A DNA stretch of 64,000 nt, taken from the NCBI GenBank assembly GCA_013396525.1, contig VWYX01000279.1, positions 1-64,000 of the forward strand, read 5' to 3'. Shown here in pieces: positions 1 through 11,790 of this stretch. The notes below the pieces were generated by a model. That model worked only from the letters and a program-made list of their open reading frames with translations. It did not search any database and was not told the origin of the DNA. The position numbers were made by a program, and so were the translations under genes. This DNA comes from Chaetorhynchus papuensis (lineage: Eukaryota > Chordata > Aves > Passeriformes > Rhipiduridae). Within the stretch, counting starts at the first letter, position 1; every line of letters begins with the position of its first letter.

Positions 1-3000
1 AAACACTAGAGAGCTGAAGGATTTCTCTTGCGAAATACTCTAGCAGCGTCCACACTCCTGCATGTCTGTCTGTCCTCAAAATCCACCCTGGAGCTGTCCC
101 AGGAAAGGGATGGCTGGGATCTGATTTGCACAGGGGGTTTGAGCAGCGTTTGGGAGCAGTGGAGGCAAAGCCCCTCTGGCAGGCAGTCTGAGGATAGTTC
201 AAAGCATTTTGATGGAATTGAAGGCAGAGTCTCTTCCAGTAAACTGAAACTGCCAGAGCCTCCTCTCTGGCCATGTTTATTAACACCTTTTACCTTTCAA
301 AATGGTCTGGTCTCATCCTTCTGCTCCTCTGGAATAGTGCTGAGACCAACCACAGCACTCACTATTTGAAAGGGGTGAGCGCAAGCTGGTCCATGCCGAA
401 AGATGTCAAGGACTGCTCTAATTATTTATTTCTATAAACAGTTAATTTTGGCATCTGATTTCATTGTCCTGACATCAATTTACTAGCAAAGAAGCAACCT
501 GCAGGTATTAGCCCCAAGGCCAATGCAACTTGATGAGGATGGTGGGAGCAGCTCCTTCCTGTGATGCTAAAAAAACATACTTCATACCAGGAAATTCAAG
601 TGCCAAAATCATGAAAGAGTTTTCACAGGCCTTTTTTTGGAAAAAAAAAAAAAGTCTTAAAATTTATGGAAGGCAGGAGGTAAAGATGACAAGATAAAAT
701 TGGCTCAGATATTGAGCATTTTTCAGAATAGAACTGCTTAAGTTGGAGAATCAGCTTAAAGGGACATTTTAAAGACAGAAAAACAAATTAGTTAGCGTAG
801 AAAAATGCTTAGAGTTTGTAGATGCACGTCTTTAAAATATAGTATTTTACACCATTATTAAGAAATTACAAGTTCATTGTCCTGTCTTGAGACAAACAGG
901 ATCTCATACAGGCCTGTGTTCCTCATTGTCCTTCTTCTGGAAACTTTCTATGCCCAAAACCTACTTTTTTCCAAGATACATGGGTTATTTCATGGCTGAA
1001 TGGAAAGAAGGCAATAATGAGAATTTCTTTTACACTAAATCTACTTTGATTTTCAAGGCAAGAAGCTTTTTTGGAAATGAGATTTGACCTTAGGCTTTGA
1101 TCCTGCTAAGAAAGTGTGTGTAGAAGCTTAAATATATGCTTATATACATCCTGTGAATTCAATGAGATTTTTCACATGATGAAAAATACAGAAGAGTGTG
1201 AAAGATTTGCTTTTGACTTAGGTGGAAATAGACCATGGAAAAACGTACTTAAAATTCATGCAGCAAATTAAATACTTAGTATTTGTGATGCAAGAAAGTT
1301 TTCTTTGAGGTACCTCATTCTTTACGCAGCCTGACAATTTATTTGTGGTTTCAATACCTGTAGCACATGAAGAGACCACGTAATCATGGTTCTGCTCCCT
1401 CATGTCTCTGGCGGGTCAGTACAGAGCTGGACTAATTCTTTGTTACACCTTCCTCAAATACAGAACCCTGGTGGTAAGTCGGTGAGGGAATACACACTTG
1501 AGAGACACCTCGTTACGGACACTTCAAAGAAATCATTGCAGAAATTAACATAAGCAGCTGAAGAAAATTGGAACAGTTTCTCTTCGTTGATTACACTTAA
1601 AAAAAAAAATAAAAGGAAAGAAAAAGTATAGCAGTGTAGATTTAAGTTCTCTGCCAGGATGGAACGCCAAATTCCACGTTTTCTTTTAAAGTGTTCTGAC
1701 CAGGAGAAACAGGAGGAGAAGGGTATGCTCTTATGCACATCAGTGTGAAAGCATGAACACAGATACAGAGGAGGGGTTTTGGTGGTTTTTGAAGAAATGA
1801 GTGTGCCTGAATATGCAAATGCAGCCTTGCTGTTTGGTGTTTACACCTGATTCAGATGTATACAAACATGAAACAGACAGGTCATTACAGATTTTTGCAT
1901 ATATATGTATTTATGCATGTGCACACAGACACACACGGGAGTGTTTGACAGATCTGAGGGAAAGTAAGGCTCTGTCTCCTTGGCTCATCCAGTATTGTTC
2001 CCTCTGTTAATGCCAGATTTCCTTTTGCTGTTTTGGGTCTTTTGTCAGTAGTAAACATACCGCTACACTGATAAAAGTGGAAAAGCAACAAATTTTGCTT
2101 GTCCTTTTTACACCTCATCCACTGTTAGGATTCCTAATTTACAGGAGTTGTAAACCAGTTAACTACATTTCCTGCACCCTTTGGAGATCAAGTGAACTGG
2201 ACAAGGATGAGTTTAATCGAAAGGTTTTCCAATGGGCATATCAAAAATAGATTTACTTCTCTATTCTTTATGCAATATTGGAAAAAAAGAAAAAAAAATC
2301 CTGGAAAACTATTCTAGGATTTTCCTGATTTTTGCAGCTGGGTCAGAAATCCAGGACCTCAGTCTTCTAACTCACACAGAAAAAAAAATTTAATTGTCAC
2401 AATCTTGCTGCTGATGTTTCCCATTTAAAGGTAACTACTGCTCCCACAAAAAAACTTTGCTCTCTCTCCAAAGGCTGTCTGAGGCAAACTTTACATGCAT
2501 TTCAGAAAGCCAGACCAGGATATGTTCTTCTTTGTTCTAGCAAAAATATTTCATGATAAAATTGCAGACAAACTTTTAGAACTTCAAAGATTGCCTTTTT
2601 TTCATCAGTGTCACTCAAGGTAGTGCATGAGGTGGTGACTTGATCCCACAATTCAGCCGGACAGTACGAAACACAGAAGTGACATCTCTTACTCCAACTA
2701 AGGCATCCAATCTTGAGACCTAAGGTGACATCTTCCTGAGCTGACCTCATTCCTGACCCTTTTGTGGCTTCTTCTGTGAACCTGAAGGAGTTCATGTCAT
2801 TGTCTTGGCTGTGGTGAAGCTTCAGGTAGAAGGCAGAAAAATTCTCTCTGAGGCTGAACTGCTGAACACTTGGATGTAGCTAAAGTTAATGACCCAGGGA
2901 GCTTGTACAAGGGCAAGGGAATTGGGTGTATACAAAATGAAGGGTTAACAGACATGGAGGACAGGTAGATTTATTGATATTTAAATTAGTTTTAGGCAGA

Positions 3001-3311
3001 CTGAATTGTAGATACAATCCATGACCAGCAAAACAGCCCAAAAGAGGAGATGGAGGTACAGTGTGCCTACTGTCACATCATCAAAATAGCAATATCTCAG
3101 TGCAGAACACCGTGAAAAGGAAGTCCTGTCTGGGGCTGTACCACACAGTTCTATTTGATTTTTCTCAGAGGTATTAGAAAGCATTGCAAATATGATGAGA
3201 TCCACTGGAACATCAATGAACTAAAAAGATTTCCATCGTGAAAGCATTCCCCACTGGTTGCTTCCTTCTATTTCTCTTTCCAGAGGGCTCTGCTTCCAAA
3301 CTCTTGGAGTG
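1..3311. other. AT-rich non-coding sequence, no gene seen
   Basis: No coding sequence or mobile element is recognised here. The longest frame (28-369) has no recognisable domain and no homologous motif. The visible structure is limited to short A or T runs (for example 632-653 and around 2282-2300) and a few short CA stretches near 1920. Some unrecognised ancient repeat may be present. Confidence 0.6.
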
Positions 3312-3386
3312 CACACACACACAAACACACAAACACACACAGGCACACAGACACACACAGCTGCAATATACACACACACACATATA
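3312..3386. repeat. Imperfect (CA)n microsatellite
   Basis: A CA-rich tract interrupted by AAA, GG and GA variants, with a non-repeat break (CTGCAATATA) near 3361 and a final pure CA stretch. It explains the overlapping cysteine/valine-rich minus-strand frames here, which are translations of (TG)n and not genes. Confidence 0.95.
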
Positions 3387-4985
3387 AGAGGAAGATGAAA
3401 CTTCTGCAGTTTCCATTTACAGGTCCAATGGAAAGACACCAAAGGAATGATCTGACATTTCTGATCACAATCCCAAACTATGCTCAGAAAGAAGTGTTAA
3501 CTGTGGTATTCTGGCTTGATTCCAAGTTATATTCATCTTACCTAAAAAAGGTACTTTCAGGTGAAAAGGTTATCCTTCACTCTCTCTCCAGAGACCCATG
3601 GCACATGTTGAAGACAGAGTGGCTGCAGTGCTCTACCTCAGAAGTGGCTGCATTTCAGAGGTGAGGGAATAATCCCATTCATTCAGCTTCTTCCAGTGGA
3701 TGTGCACTTGTGGGGGAATCAAACTTTAAAACTGCAGGCTGGAAAATGCTCTGGGACTTTACAGAGTAGAAAGACAGATTTTAAAATAAAAAGCGAGGAA
3801 GGCAAGGAAATAGAGAAAATGAGGAACTGATAGAGTGAATAAAGATGGAAAAGAACAGAGGGAAAAAAAGAAGTAGGAATTCAGAGTACAAAAATTATTT
3901 GAGATTTTTCTAGCTGAGCTCCAGGGAAAAACTGAAAGGTAGAGAAGCTCCTACTGAAAAAATATACCCAGTTGGTGGCTCAGCTTGGTGTCATGATGCT
4001 GGCTAAACCGAAGCAATTTAGTCACAACTGAATGAGTCTTCTCCTTGTCAGAAATGTGATTATTACTTCTGGTACTTGCCTGAGTATTACAACCTATGGC
4101 AGAGGCTGGGCAAAGCAAAAGCTTTGCTCTTACTCCTATTGCTTTATAGAGAGGGAAATGAAGTCAGAGTGTGTACAGATTTAACTGTAATTTTTGGCTA
4201 AAATAAGAGCCAAGCAGACTTCTTGTTTCCTTGCCCAATGCAGAAATGATTGATAGCTGAACAAAAGCTGCTGCACCAAGTTCCAGATGATTGAGGATAT
4301 TCTTTCAGCACAGGGTCATTCATAAGCCCAAATGGTTTTGACAGAGCAAATAAAATTGATTTAACTTAAGAAAGCCACTAGACTGACACCCATCAAACAT
4401 TAAATATACAATGCAGAGGTACAGTGATCTTGAGCCAAAGCAGACTGTATTCTCTTAAGAGACCTGACTGGTCTTTCAAACGTACAAAGTACATCCTCTA
4501 TCTGTTTAGGAGGCTGCCATGCTTTATTAGAGTCAGATCAGCTGCACGATGGGCTGTGGGTCGGGCAGAATTGTTCCTCCCTGTGCATTGAGCTGTCAGT
4601 ATCCACCAGACCTCTGCAATTTAAACTTGTATATAAATTGTGTCTAGAAATGCTTCAGAAGAACACCCAGAATTCATCTATGAAGAAGGAGCATCATCAA
4701 GTGAGGGATGTGTGTGGCGCTGAGGAGGCATCTCCAGTCTGAAAAGGGGTTGAAAAAAAAATTTAATTGTGCATTTTTTATTGTATCTGGGTCTTTTTGC
4801 TTATAGCAGTCATGATTGCTGAAGGACATGGGTGATCTCCCCAGCTCTGGGTGCTTGTCCTGTGCTGTCCCTGGCATTGCAGTGGCTGAATTACGTCCAG
4901 CCACTTCTCGTTCAAGCAAAACATACACGGGGTGATTTTTCCCTGCAAACACCTAGCAGGAATTAATTCTAGAACAGCAGAGATT
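3387..4985. other. AT-rich non-coding sequence, nothing recognised
   Basis: No transposon consensus, RNA gene or convincing coding frame is seen. GC content rises towards the right end, leading into the CpG-rich block that starts near 5000. Confidence 0.55.
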
Positions 4986-5019
4986 TTTGGGGGAGAGTTT
5001 TATCCTCTCTCATTGTTCT

Positions 5020-5300
5020 CAGCCTTCCCACCGTCCTGTCCCGCCGGGCCAGAGGTGCCACCGTGCTCAGGTTGGCGGCTGCGGCGGCGGCGCGGGGAGA
5101 GGCGGCCCATCCATCCCCTCATTGTCATTCCGGCCGTGTCCCCCCGTTCCCTCTGCTCTGCAAAGGTCAGCCCGAGGTCTGCGCTGGAGCGCTAATGGGC
5201 GAGCAGCGCTCGCCAGCAGCTCCTGCCACTGCATAGGCACTTAGTCCCTGCACATCAAGGCACACACGCGCTCTCCGTGCTCCCTCGCCCTCCCTCCCTC
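5020..5300. promoter_or_regulatory. CpG-rich block, candidate CpG island or promoter
   Basis: CpG dinucleotides are very frequent here, with clusters at 5070-5110 (GCGGCGGCGGCGCG-type) and 5170-5215, while the rest of the window is strongly CpG-poor. In birds, unmethylated CpG islands mark promoters, often of developmental regulators. No TATA box or clear first coding exon is evident, and overlapping frames in both directions (for example 4932-5195 and 5167-5451) look like by-products of GC-rich composition. It could be a transcription start for a coding or long non-coding RNA; direction cannot be told from sequence alone. Promoter function is inferred. Confidence 0.5.
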
Positions 5301-5435
5301 TCTCTCTGCCTTGCAAATGACTCTGAGGAGCAGAGGCTGGTGGATGATTTAGATCAGGGGGGTGGAAAGGGGGGGGGATGTGTGAAAAAAAAGCACTCAA
5401 TTTTTTTTTTCCCCTATTTTTTTTTTTTTGAACTG
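5279..5435. repeat. Low-complexity CT, G, A and T tracts
   Basis: Successive homopolymer-like tracts: a CCCT/CT-rich stretch (about 5281-5308), G runs (about 5357-5377), an A run (about 5384-5391) and two long T runs (about 5401-5430). Such tracts next to a CpG island often cause sequencing or assembly trouble, which fits the nearby gap. Confidence 0.8.
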
Positions 5436-5625
5436 GGCTCCCAGAGAGCACTCAGGGCTGCCACGCAGTGCACGACGCCTACCTGCTCAACTGCAGGGAA
5501 ACAAGCTTCTGAAGGCTTTAATGGGATTTTGCCCGAGGCTGTTTTATTAAGATGTCGGCTTTTTCTGCTGCCTCTGCAGCTGACACCATTCACTGTCAGC
5601 TGCCCCCCTTCCCCAGTCCCCCTCC

Positions 5626-5628
5626 NNN
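5626..5628. other. Assembly gap (NNN)
   Basis: Three undetermined bases directly after a C-rich stretch and before CAATGCACC. The true length of the missing sequence is unknown, because three Ns is often a placeholder. Two overlapping frames run through the gap and therefore cannot be trusted. Confidence 0.99.
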
Positions 5629-5639
5629 CAATGCACCAA

Positions 5640-6060
5640 ATTACTCGCTTCATTTAGTGCTCATGGCTCAGCACAGGCAAATAAGAGGAAAGAGTTCGAC
5701 TTGACCAGATGAGTCTCAGCGAGGGGAGGTGAAAAGACACTGCTGCTTAACTGGGGGGGGTTTCAAGCAGAAAAGGGAAAAGATCAATACCGCTGGGGCT
5801 TACTCCCACTCTATTAGAAAGAATCATATTTCATATTAACATAGCCAATTTAGAAGCCGCATTTACATTCCTAATTTGCATCCTGGCTTTAAAAGCTCAT
5901 TTGTAATGCATTGTATAATTATTGATGCCTTATATGTGAATATACCACACAGTGGCAGGTTGGGAAGGGGAGGAAATACCGTCTGGTTTCAATAAACAAA
6001 CTAGTTACAAGTTTTAATGAATGCTAGTCAGTAATAAATGACTTTTATTTCTTTTTCCAT
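5640..6060. promoter_or_regulatory. Candidate conserved non-coding element next to the CpG block
   Basis: AT-rich but complex sequence with many homeodomain-type TAAT/ATTA cores and a perfect octamer ATTTGCAT at 5874-5881 (the POU-factor motif). CATTTGTAATGC and ATAATTATTGAT follow within 60 bases. This texture, beside a CpG island, is typical of vertebrate developmental enhancers. No transposon signature is seen. Enhancer function is inferred; conservation was not measured. Confidence 0.4.
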
Positions 6061-8147
6061 CTCAGATTAAAAAAGAAAGAGCGGTGCTGGACTAGCTAAT
6101 TAGAGGTTGTGTATTTCAGTAGCAAGAGTAAATGAGATACGGCACAGCAGTGGAAAATGTTCTGTGTAATGCCCCTCTCTCCCTTGTTGTGCCTGAGTAG
6201 TAGTGGCAGACTGAAGGATGGTTTCCTATCTAGAACTGAGCAGACTGAGGAAATCCTGTCTGGAAGGCAAGGCACGCTTTGCAAGTGTCGGAAAATATTA
6301 TCTCTGATATCTCTTATTAAGTTCTCCAGATTTCCCTGTAAGCTTAAGGTGAGCTGAGAAGGAGGAGAGGAATGGACAGGAAGAGTAATGATCTGTGAGT
6401 CTCGGCGTGCACGTCCTCACTTATCTCTTAGCAGGTTATTTTTTTGGTTCGAGTAGGCTGAAATTATCACTGAGGTGGGATAAAGTTATCTCTGCATAAG
6501 GAAAACAGAAAGGTTTCCTAAAGCTGAGGATAATATCATCTAGACTGAAGACTCAGGAAGGAGCTGGGCTTGATGCCTCTGCTGAGTGCATGGATGAGAG
6601 GAAAAGTCTGGGCAATTCAAGCTCTTTGACTTTCAGAAGCAAAGTGACAAGACATAGAAACCCTCAAGAGACCCCTGTGTTTAACCCCCTCATGGGTGAG
6701 CCCACTTTTTCCTCTAGTCTGGATGATAAATAAAGCTCCTGGGTGAATTTCCTTGGTTCTCGTAGGAATTTCATCCATTTGAGAGAAAAACTTCTCACCA
6801 GTACACACTGGATGAGCTTTTGCAGGAGGTTTGCTTGATGGCAATACTTGGAATGTCCTGGCTTACTGTCCAAGGCTTTTGAACTGGGAATTGGGAACAG
6901 AGTGATGGTGTTTTACCCCAGCTGAAACCAACGCCACTTTTATGGGTTTTAAATTTTGCCATTCATGACATCCTTTACTTCTCCATTTAATTTCTTTGCT
7001 CTGTCAGAGCAAATGCATTCTGATTTGAGCTGTTTGGGGTTTTCTCTTCAGACTTCCTGCAAAAGGTTTTGCTGCTTAGCACAGGACATCAGTGACTGTT
7101 GTAGGCGAACATATTTTGGATGGCCTGTGTAGACAGCATTTGAAATGAATTTTGCTCATATGACACATAAAACTTCAGATTCAATGAGTACAGGTGGAAA
7201 ACTAAAATAAAGGCAGTTAAAAAGAAAAATTAGCCAAAAAGCAAAATATCATTTCAGAAGCTACAGAAGAAATAATTTTTAAAAGTTTCTTCTATTCTGC
7301 CATTGCAGTTCCTAAGTCCAATCTCGATTCAAAACTATTTCTTGGTTTTATCAATTCAGTTTATCTCTATGCAGCTTGAGAAGATTTCCAGGGGCTGTCA
7401 ACATGTATCTAGTGCATCTTCCTCATGTAACACCAACCAAAACTGAGAATAGGTCATGAAAAGTGTCTCCCTTTCATGAAATATTGTGCATTTTAGTCAC
7501 ACTGGATGTGAAATTGCTCAGCCACTCCCTGCAGTACAGGGGTGTTACTACTACGTTGATAAAATATAAGAGTAAAATTCCTCCCAATGTCCTGTTTCTC
7601 CCTCAGATGCTGAAAGCTGATGGTGCTGGTCATGTTCATGGCCAGCCTTCTGAGTGAGGACCTTCCCTCCAACCCCAACAAAGTTCCTATTTGGTGTTGC
7701 GCACGAGGAAAATTATCCACGCATCCAAATCTTGGTCATCTTCTATACACATTCCAAACAAAAAGGAGATGTAGTCCATGAGCTAGAAATTTAGAAATTT
7801 CCGGGAAAACAAAGGTAGGGGATGGACCCTCCAGCTTCCAAGTGATTCCCAGGGAATGCTGGCATGCTGTGCTACACCTTTGTCCCTCTGCATCACAGAC
7901 GCATCTCAAAAGGGGAGCACAGGTACCTGACTGTACTAAACAAGACAAATTACACAGAAAAGCATTCTGAGAACATGACAAGTTGCACCCTGAAGAGGGA
8001 TTGGGTATAGGCATTGATGTCTTGAGGGTTTTCTAGGTTCTTTCTCCTATAAAAGAGAGAAATTGGCTTTTTTGGTTTCTTATTCATCTTATCTAAAAGT
8101 AGACATTTATAATACACCACATGAATTCTGTCTTAAAAGTACTCCTT
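6061..8147. other. AT-rich non-coding sequence, nothing recognised
   Basis: Short frames of 60-75 codons occur on both strands without recognisable domains. No CR1, LTR or tandem array is seen. Confidence 0.55.
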
Positions 8148-8238
8148 TTTCCTTTATAAAGGAAAGACTTTCTAAAAAAATAATCTGCTTAGAAGATGAC
8201 AAGTATCACATTAGAATCTAATGTGAGATCACTTGATC
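8148..8238. repeat. Cluster of three short palindromes
   Basis: Three perfect inverted repeats lie within 91 bases. The first, at 8148-8165, is an 18-base perfect palindrome (TTTCCTTTATAAAGGAAA). The second, at 8206-8226, has two 10-base arms (TCACATTAGA / TCTAATGTGA) around one base. The third, at 8227-8238, has GATCA / TGATC arms around CT and abuts the second. They could form cruciforms or be binding sites for dimeric factors; no function can be assigned. Confidence 0.85.
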
Positions 8239-9115
8239 TCTTCCATATCAGGGAGTTGGAACTACACGTTCTTTAAAGGTCATTTCCAAATCAAACCATT
8301 CTCTGAATCCTACCTTTATGGTTTAGGGGATGTCAGTCTGAGGGGAGGAAAGACCAGCTCAGTGGTGGTATCTGGGAACGTTTTGTTGCTTTCTTCTTCC
8401 TGGTATAGCCCTTTCCCTGGGATTAAGTTGAAACTGAAATCAACCAAGGTTTTCCAGATGTCTTTGGAGAGCTTATCCATGTCACCACCTGGATCAGTGA
8501 CATCCCTCTCACTTGTCTTCATCTTATAACAAATGGCAATTTCATACGTTCAGTCATATTCAAATTTTCCCACAGAACTCTTCAAATGCAATTGACTTTG
8601 AAAAGAATATAATGTCACCAGACGCAAAGTGGACACTGCTTAGTCATGGCAGTGGGAATGGGATCAGCACTCAAAGCAAAAGAAAAAAAAGACTTTTTGT
8701 GGAGAACTTCTGCTATGTCTTCATTCTGCTGCCTCCCAGTAAATACTGTTTTATATACACGTGCCCGTAAATAGTTCACAATTCTATGTGAACTATGCCT
8801 TCATGTAATTTTGTTTTATTTTCAGAAGACATCAGTGAATACAAATTTTTATCAAGTTCATTGAGTGTTAAAAGAACAGAAAATCTAATTTCCCATAAGC
8901 TGATACATATTTAATACAAAGGGTTACTCATGCAATATCCTGAACTTGCTATGTATCAGATCATCCCTGTAACACTGTGGATGAAGGAATGAAAGCAGTT
9001 CAGCAGCCTCAGTTTTAAGCATGCAGTTTACATTAATCACCAAAAATTCCTGTGTAATTAGCAGAGAGAAATCAACACTCCAGGCAACTTCAGCTTTCAG
9101 GTTTCTCAGAAGAGA
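8239..9115. other. Non-coding sequence, nothing recognised
   Basis: Frames at 8233-8529 and 8513-8770 have no recognisable domain. No repeat family is seen. Confidence 0.5.
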
Positions 9116-9149
9116 TGGAAATATTAATCTTTTGGAAATATTAATCTTT
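9116..9149. repeat. 17-base perfect tandem duplication
   Basis: The unit TGGAAATATTAATCTTT occurs twice head to tail (9116-9132 and 9133-9149) without mismatches, suggesting a recent slippage or duplication event. Confidence 0.95.
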
Positions 9150-9646
9150 CTTGCACTGATGAGAAGTAGCTTAGATGAATAACACAGAGTAGACATCTCA
9201 TTTTTAGATGAATAACTGTCCAAAATGAAAGATATCAACTAGGATTCAGGCTTTCTATAAGGTTATTATTCCATTCACCTGGCTGCCAGGCACACACCTG
9301 GCCTTTCCCAAGGCAGAAGTGTTGACTATGTAGAGAATTCAGGCACTTTAGGAGGATGGGTTATGACTGTAATACCCCGTAGGAACATGGGTTTGAATGC
9401 TGTGGAAATTAGAAAAATAATAATAATGTTCATGTAAGGCTGAGACTCTCTGAGTGAGTTTCCTTGGGGTTTTGTTGTACCTTATTAAGAACCAGATTTC
9501 AGCATACATTCTGTAAAATGCCTTTTCTGCACTGGAGCCATGTGGATATGACAAATTCATTTTGCTATAAACTTTGTGCCTTGCTGAGAAATCATATACT
9601 CCAGAGGAATATGTGTATATGTGTTTTCTAACTATCTAAAAATGTA

Positions 9647-9687
9647 GGTAGAAGTAAATGCAGATAAGGTAGAAGTAAGTGCAGATA
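9647..9687. repeat. 21-base tandem duplication
   Basis: Two adjacent copies starting GGTAGAAGTAA, with one A/G difference between them (9647-9667 and 9668-9687). A simple local duplication. Confidence 0.9.
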
Positions 9688-9839
9688 CATGCATATGCAG
9701 ACACAAATATGTGAATTATCCACATATACACATGTAGCTGGTGAGTGTCTTTTACAGTCAGAGAACAGGTTTGCCTTCAGGTATTTCAATTTAATGATAT
9801 GAAACACCTCAGCTACACTATAACTGTTAAGCTGAATTT

Positions 9840-10080
9840 TGTTTTGCATTTTGATTATAAATTAGAAGAGCGGTACATTAACTCTGTTTTGAGGATAAGA
9901 TTAAAAAAGGGCTCTGTTTATTAAGCTGCTACCGTGGTGATATTTGCAGCATACATTACATTTATAATTGACTTATTAAAACTTATACACTGCAAATTAT
10001 AGTGATAGCACCCACAGGCTAAGAAATCATCAAAATATATAATGGCAATTTAAGGAGGTTTGTATCCACAAATGGGAATT
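9840..10080. promoter_or_regulatory. Candidate conserved non-coding element
   Basis: AT-rich, non-repetitive sequence with several homeodomain-like cores (ATAAATTAGA, TTATAATTGACTTATTAA, CAAATTATAG) and no transposon signature. The texture is that of vertebrate enhancer sequence, but nothing in a single sequence proves constraint. Confidence 0.25.
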
Positions 10081-11476
10081 TTTATCTGGTGTTTTCTTGT
10101 TCTAATGTTTTACTCACATCTTTTGCAATATTCAAATATGTAGCTGGAATGCTGCAAAGAGATACTGAAAGGCAAGCACGACAAAAAGAGACTCAGAAGA
10201 AGAATTGGGTGATGAAAAAAGAGCCAAAATATAGCAACATAAGACTATTTCAGGTAGGTTTTACTTCAAATTTAAAGGAAAAATAGAAGAGTCAACTGGG
10301 TCATCTTTTTATTCGAGGCTATGAATAACGTAGACTAATCCCTTGCACCTTGTCTTCATAAAAATGTTTCATTATCTCCCTACCTACATTATTAGAACAG
10401 TGGAGAAAGCACAGTGAAGATTGCAACAAATTCAGAAATAAGGGCCATAAAAACAGCTGACCCCCTGATGACATCTAATGAGCTCCTAATGACTGCCATA
10501 AAAATTTTTATCCTCCTACCATGTAGGCTCCCACAAAAGAGCAAACAAGGAGTGTGGTGATAAACCCCAATTTATCCAAGCTTTACTTGTATTCCCTTGA
10601 ACATACTTATTGGCAGCACAATGACATGGACTTTTTTTAGGCTTGGTGACACTGCACAAAGGTGGCCTGTAATCAGAGGTGGGGCTGAGGAGGTGGGGAC
10701 AAGAGAAAAGCCAGTGCAAAGCTGTGAGTGACAGCCTCTTGTCGTTTAACACATAACCCTACTGCATAACCCATGACTGTAGCACTTTAGCCATTTTATC
10801 ATCTGTGATTCTGCAATGACTGTTTTCCTTTGGCGTGTCCACATGGCTAAATAGCTAAAGGCTTGTTGATCTGGAGATAGTGGCTCTTATCTTCTGGTAA
10901 TCAGAAGGCTGAAGTTTAGACCTTGTTTTCAGAAACCGCTGACAGGGATGACAAAATGAGTCACAAAATTACTAAACTCCGAAAAGATCTTAGACAATTG
11001 TTGGGAGATGATTTATCCTCCTAGTGATAGGGAAATAGTGCCTTAAAACACATAAAACACCCTCCCACATTCAGCAGAAACAATTAAAGGATCTAGGTGA
11101 GATCAAAATTCTTTTGGAGAGTAGCCAAAGATCAGGAAGGACACCTTAAAGTGCTGTTAAGGGAAAAGATTTTTCCTTATTGACAGGGTTGCAATCTGGT
11201 TTGCATTGGCTGTGGGAGCTTTGTCACCTTGTTTGAGTGTGGAGACCTGTAGTGCTGCTCTACAGACATTAAAATGTGGCTTCCTCAGCATGGGGCTGAA
11301 TGCCACTTGATCAGGGTAAGCAATTTGTAATTAATTGGTAAAACAGGGATGAAATGAGTCACGTGCTACAGACCATGCCTAGACTCACAAAACTCAGAAT
11401 GGAGCCAGGAGTTTAACTGATTCCTGTTAATGCTGACAAAGCTTAAGCAATGAATTTCTTCTGCTCTCTAGTATTT
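10081..11476. other. Non-coding sequence, nothing recognised
   Basis: No recognisable coding frame or repeat family. Two AP-1-like ATGAGTCAC motifs occur, near 10956 and 11355. Confidence 0.5.
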
Positions 11477-11790
11477 TGTGAGAACTCTGTCTTTCCCAAG
11501 CAAGCTAACTAAAACAAAGTTACCAGTGTTTATCAATATTCACACCTGCACTTGTTTTTCCCAGATTGTTATGACTTCAGTTAGAAAAACACTTGGGAAC
11601 CGACCTGTTAGAGTTGGGCCAACCCCCTCGAGGGGTGGATGGCCAGAGAACCAATTATTTTATGCCATTTAACTCACTCTTGCGAACTAACATATAAAAA
11701 CCTCGGGAAAAAAGCCATTAAACCCGGCTTTGCCACTTTTCTACTGACCTGGACTTCGTGTGGTTTCTCTACGCGTCCATGTTACAACAG
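11477..11790 (+). mobile_element. LTR-like unit of an endogenous retrovirus-type element
   Basis: The segment has the anatomy of a short LTR read on the plus strand. It has a TG start near 11477, a GC-rich U3-like part with the palindrome CCCCTCGAGGGG (11624-11635), a TATA box TATAAAAA (11693-11700), an ATTAAA polyadenylation signal (11717-11722), a T/G-rich U5-like part, and an ACAACA end near 11784-11789. No matching target-site duplication was found, so the borders are approximate. A few dozen bases after it (to about 11850) may be leader sequence. No gag, pol or env frame follows, so it is probably a solo LTR. The family was not identified. Confidence 0.6.

Noticed and set aside
3213..3468. 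Three overlapping minus-strand frames rich in Cys and Val
   Set aside because: They translate the (TG)n strand of the CA microsatellite; no protein is implied.
4932..5657. Overlapping frames on both strands in the CpG-rich block, up to 126 codons
   Set aside because: GC-rich sequence has few stop codons, two of the frames run through the N gap, and no known domain is visible.
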